A stretch of 8,680 bases of DNA. It comes from Bacteroidota bacterium. GTDB taxonomy: Bacteria > Bacteroidota > Ignavibacteria > Ignavibacteriales > Ignavibacteriaceae. The position numbers and the translations under genes were made by a program. Shown here piece after piece: positions 7,083 through 8,680 of this stretch; the stretch's first letter is position 1, and each line of letters opens with the position of its first letter. Below the pieces are notes generated by a model that had not been told where the DNA came from, made no database searches, and saw only the letters and a list, made by a program, of their open reading frames with translations. Location: positions 1 through 8,680 of the forward strand of contig JAJYSI010000115.1 of NCBI GenBank assembly GCA_021793635.1, in the 5' to 3' direction.

Positions 7083-7850
7083 ATGAAAATTAATGTATTA
7101 TTTACGCCGGTAATTGCAGATGATCTATATTTTACAGGCAAAACAACCGTTGTAATCGACGTCCTGCGCGCCTCTTCAACAATTGTTGCCGCCCTTCAAA
7201 ACGGAGCTAAGGAAATTGTGCCGGTTGGTACTGTTGAGTTTGCCGTTAAGGTTTCCGGAGGAATGTTCGGCGGTCAAACCTTGATTGGCGGAGAACGAAA
7301 TACAAAAAAAATAGAGGGCTTTGCGCTTGGTAACTCACCGCTTGAATATACCGAAGATGTTGTTGCAGGTAAATCAATTGTTTTTTATACTACCAATGGT
7401 ACTAAGGCAATTGTTAAAGCAAAATTCTCGGCGAGTTTGTTTATATGTGCCTTCAATAATATTTCTGCTGTTGCAAGACAGTTGGTCATTCTTGATAATG
7501 ATATTGAAATTCAATGCTCCGGTAGATCTAATAATTTCTCTATGGAAGATACTATCTGTGCGGGTAAACTAATTTCCGAAATAGAAAAAACAAAAACTGA
7601 TTTAAGTTTATCGGACTCAGCAAAAGCTAGTGTGGCTCTAAGTAAATCATTCGGTAGAAGCATTTATAAGATGCTTTCCGAAACCGAACACGGGAAACTA
7701 CTGCTTGAAAATGGTTTTAATGACGATATTAAGTTTTGTAGTAAGTTGAATAATTCAGAAGTTGTTCCGTATTTTACCGGAAATGTTCTTAAATTACTCC
7801 CTGAAAATGGTCTTTCGTTGACGAATGAAAAAGATAACACCGCTAATTAG
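7083..7850 (+). CDS. comB: ComB-family 2-phosphosulfolactate phosphatase
   Basis: The characterised family member, from methanogens, is a magnesium-dependent phosphatase that hydrolyses 2-phosphosulfolactate to sulfolactate and phosphate in coenzyme M synthesis. Many bacteria that do not make coenzyme M also carry homologues, and their substrate is generally not established. Starting at ATG 7083, the protein has 255 residues; an in-frame TTG at 7074 is less likely because MKINVLFTP begins the conserved core. Motifs that I recognise are VVIDVLRASSTI (23-34), GGERNTKKIEGFALGNSPLEY (69-89, conserved GER and LGNSP), FYTTNGTKA (101-109) and the CSGRSNNFSMEDTICAG block (145-161). There is no signal peptide, so it should be cytoplasmic. 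It lies 17 bases after gcvT and 2 bases before ftsK, so co-transcription is likely. No other sulfolactate gene (such as a phosphosulfolactate synthase) is visible. The family call is strong, but the exact substrate is uncertain. Confidence 0.88.
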   Translation: MKINVLFTPVIADDLYFTGKTTVVIDVLRASSTIVAALQNGAKEIVPVGTVEFAVKVSGGMFGGQTLIGGERNTKKIEGFALGNSPLEYTEDVVAGKSIVFYTTNGTKAIVKAKFSASLFICAFNNISAVARQLVILDNDIEIQCSGRSNNFSMEDTICAGKLISEIEKTKTDLSLSDSAKASVALSKSFGRSIYKMLSETEHGKLLLENGFNDDIKFCSKLNNSEVVPYFTGNVLKLLPENGLSLTNEKDNTAN

Positions 7851-7852
7851 AA

Positions 7853-8680
7853 ATGGCTATAAAAAGAAAAACAAAAAGAAAATCTGATAAACCCGCACGT
7901 GACGAAAAATCCTCTGCAGCTATTACCGGTAAAAAGAAGAAAATCATTGGAATTCTTCTAATCCTTTTTTCAGTGTTTATCCTTCTTAGTATTCTTTCTT
8001 ATTCCCGCTTTGATAGAGCAAACTTAAATTATCAGTTCTCCGATTTGCTTAAACCTTTCGGTTCAAATCCCGACTTCAACCATAAAGCTGATACTATACA
8101 TAATTGGCTTGGCATTTTCGGCGCCTACGTCTCCTTTTTCTTTATTAATTCCACGCTTGGAATTTTTGCTCCGGTGTTCCCGATTATTCTTTTTGCATGG
8201 GGTCTTTCATTCTTCCTTAAGTTAAATTTTCGCAAACTTATAAATATTTCTAACTTTCTTCTGTTAGCAGCATTAATTTTGTCAACATTTTTTGGATTAT
8301 TTAGAACCCATTATAATTTTTTCGGCAGTTTCTATGAGCTCTCAGGCAAAATCGGCGATTATCTCGGTCTTACTTTTAGCAGGCTTTTAGGAGGAATCGG
8401 AACTCTTTTCTTGCTAATCGCAGCTTCAGTTGTGCTGCTGGTAGTTGCTTTTGATATTAAGATAGAAAAAATCTTTCATTTTCTTCAAAACATTTTTTCT
8501 GCTTCCGCAAGTTCTATAAAGAGTGAGTCACAAAAAGAAGATTCTATAAAAGAAGATAAAAATTTAGATAAAATAAAAGGTCTCCGCGAAGAAAAGAAAA
8601 AGCGAACTATCTTCTCTAAGCCTTCAGCAAATGCAGAAACACTTGCAGAAGTAAAACCCAAAAATGAAACCAAGATAAAA
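7853..8680 (+). CDS. ftsK: FtsK/SpoIIIE-type DNA translocase, N-terminal membrane domain (3' end outside window)
   Basis: FtsK is a divisome-linked, septum-anchored ATPase that pumps DNA during chromosome segregation. Starting at ATG 7853, two bases after the upstream stop codon, the frame is open to the window end for 276 codons. A strongly basic cytoplasmic start (MAIKRKTKRK) is followed by hydrophobic segments at about 31-50, 84-101, 103-122, 133-151 and 178-200. The second carries the pattern GIFGAYVSFFF followed by G and AP, characteristic of the FtsK 4TM domain. After residue 201 comes a charged, lysine- and glutamate-rich linker (for example EDSIKEDKNLDK). The motor domain with its Walker motifs and the gamma domain lie beyond the window, so the call rests on the membrane domain, the linker and the length of open frame. 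No Shine-Dalgarno sequence is visible, so coupling to termination of the upstream gene is likely. Confidence 0.85.
   Translation, partial: MAIKRKTKRKSDKPARDEKSSAAITGKKKKIIGILLILFSVFILLSILSYSRFDRANLNYQFSDLLKPFGSNPDFNHKADTIHNWLGIFGAYVSFFFINSTLGIFAPVFPIILFAWGLSFFLKLNFRKLINISNFLLLAALILSTFFGLFRTHYNFFGSFYELSGKIGDYLGLTFSRLLGGIGTLFLLIAASVVLLVVAFDIKIEKIFHFLQNIFSASASSIKSESQKEDSIKEDKNLDKIKGLREEKKKRTIFSKPSANAETLAEVKPKNETKIK

Noticed and set aside
8485..8673. Minus-strand open frames, including one opposite the ftsK linker
   Set aside because: All minus-strand frames lie opposite well-conserved + strand genes, have no recognisable family features and are explained as shadows.
1..8680. An undescribed defence, mobile or biosynthetic system
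   Set aside because: Every strongly supported gene is a recognised housekeeping family in a plausible order. No transposase, integrase, phage, toxin-antitoxin or repeat-array signature was seen.

Overview
The window is an AT-rich stretch of bacterial chromosome. All seven clearly supported genes lie on the + strand, with short gaps and ordinary housekeeping functions. I see no mobile element, CRISPR array, tRNA, rRNA or sign of recent transfer. The order truB-ribF-rpsO-pnp is the downstream half of the widespread nusA-infB-rbfA-truB-ribF-rpsO-pnp translation and RNA-processing cluster. It is followed by an RNase E/G gene, then gcvT, a ComB-family phosphatase gene and the start of ftsK. The low GC content, the short TruB without a PUA domain, the RNase G with an acidic insertion, and my recollection of similar gene orders all suggest the Bacteroidota/Chlorobiota/Ignavibacteriota group. 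Ignavibacteria is my best guess, as an inference with moderate to low confidence.

Region 1 (1-4010) is the translation and RNA-metabolism unit. It holds the 3' part of truB (tRNA pseudouridine-55 synthase), a 144-base gap, ribF (FMN/FAD synthesis), rpsO (ribosomal protein S15) and pnp (polynucleotide phosphorylase). A hairpin that includes the ribF stop codon sits just ahead of rpsO. rpsO and pnp both have clear Shine-Dalgarno sequences. The unit ends in a 13-bp perfect-stem Rho-independent terminator right after pnp.

Region 2 (4011-5917) starts with about 320 bases that hold no recognised gene. One weakly supported small open frame (GTG start, well-placed Shine-Dalgarno) runs out of frame into the start of the next gene. 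That gene encodes an RNase G-type endoribonuclease with the catalytic aspartates and zinc-link cysteines intact and no long C-terminal scaffold. pnp and rng together put an exo- and an endoribonuclease side by side, but in separate transcription units.

Region 3 (5918-8680) holds gcvT (glycine cleavage T-protein), a ComB-like 2-phosphosulfolactate phosphatase gene and the N-terminal membrane domain of an FtsK-type DNA translocase, which is cut by the window end. The last three genes are separated by 17 and 2 bases and are probably co-transcribed.

I did not find a convincing undescribed system. The points most worth checking are the rpsO leader hairpin, the long leader and small frame ahead of rng, and the role of a ComB homologue away from any visible coenzyme M genes.
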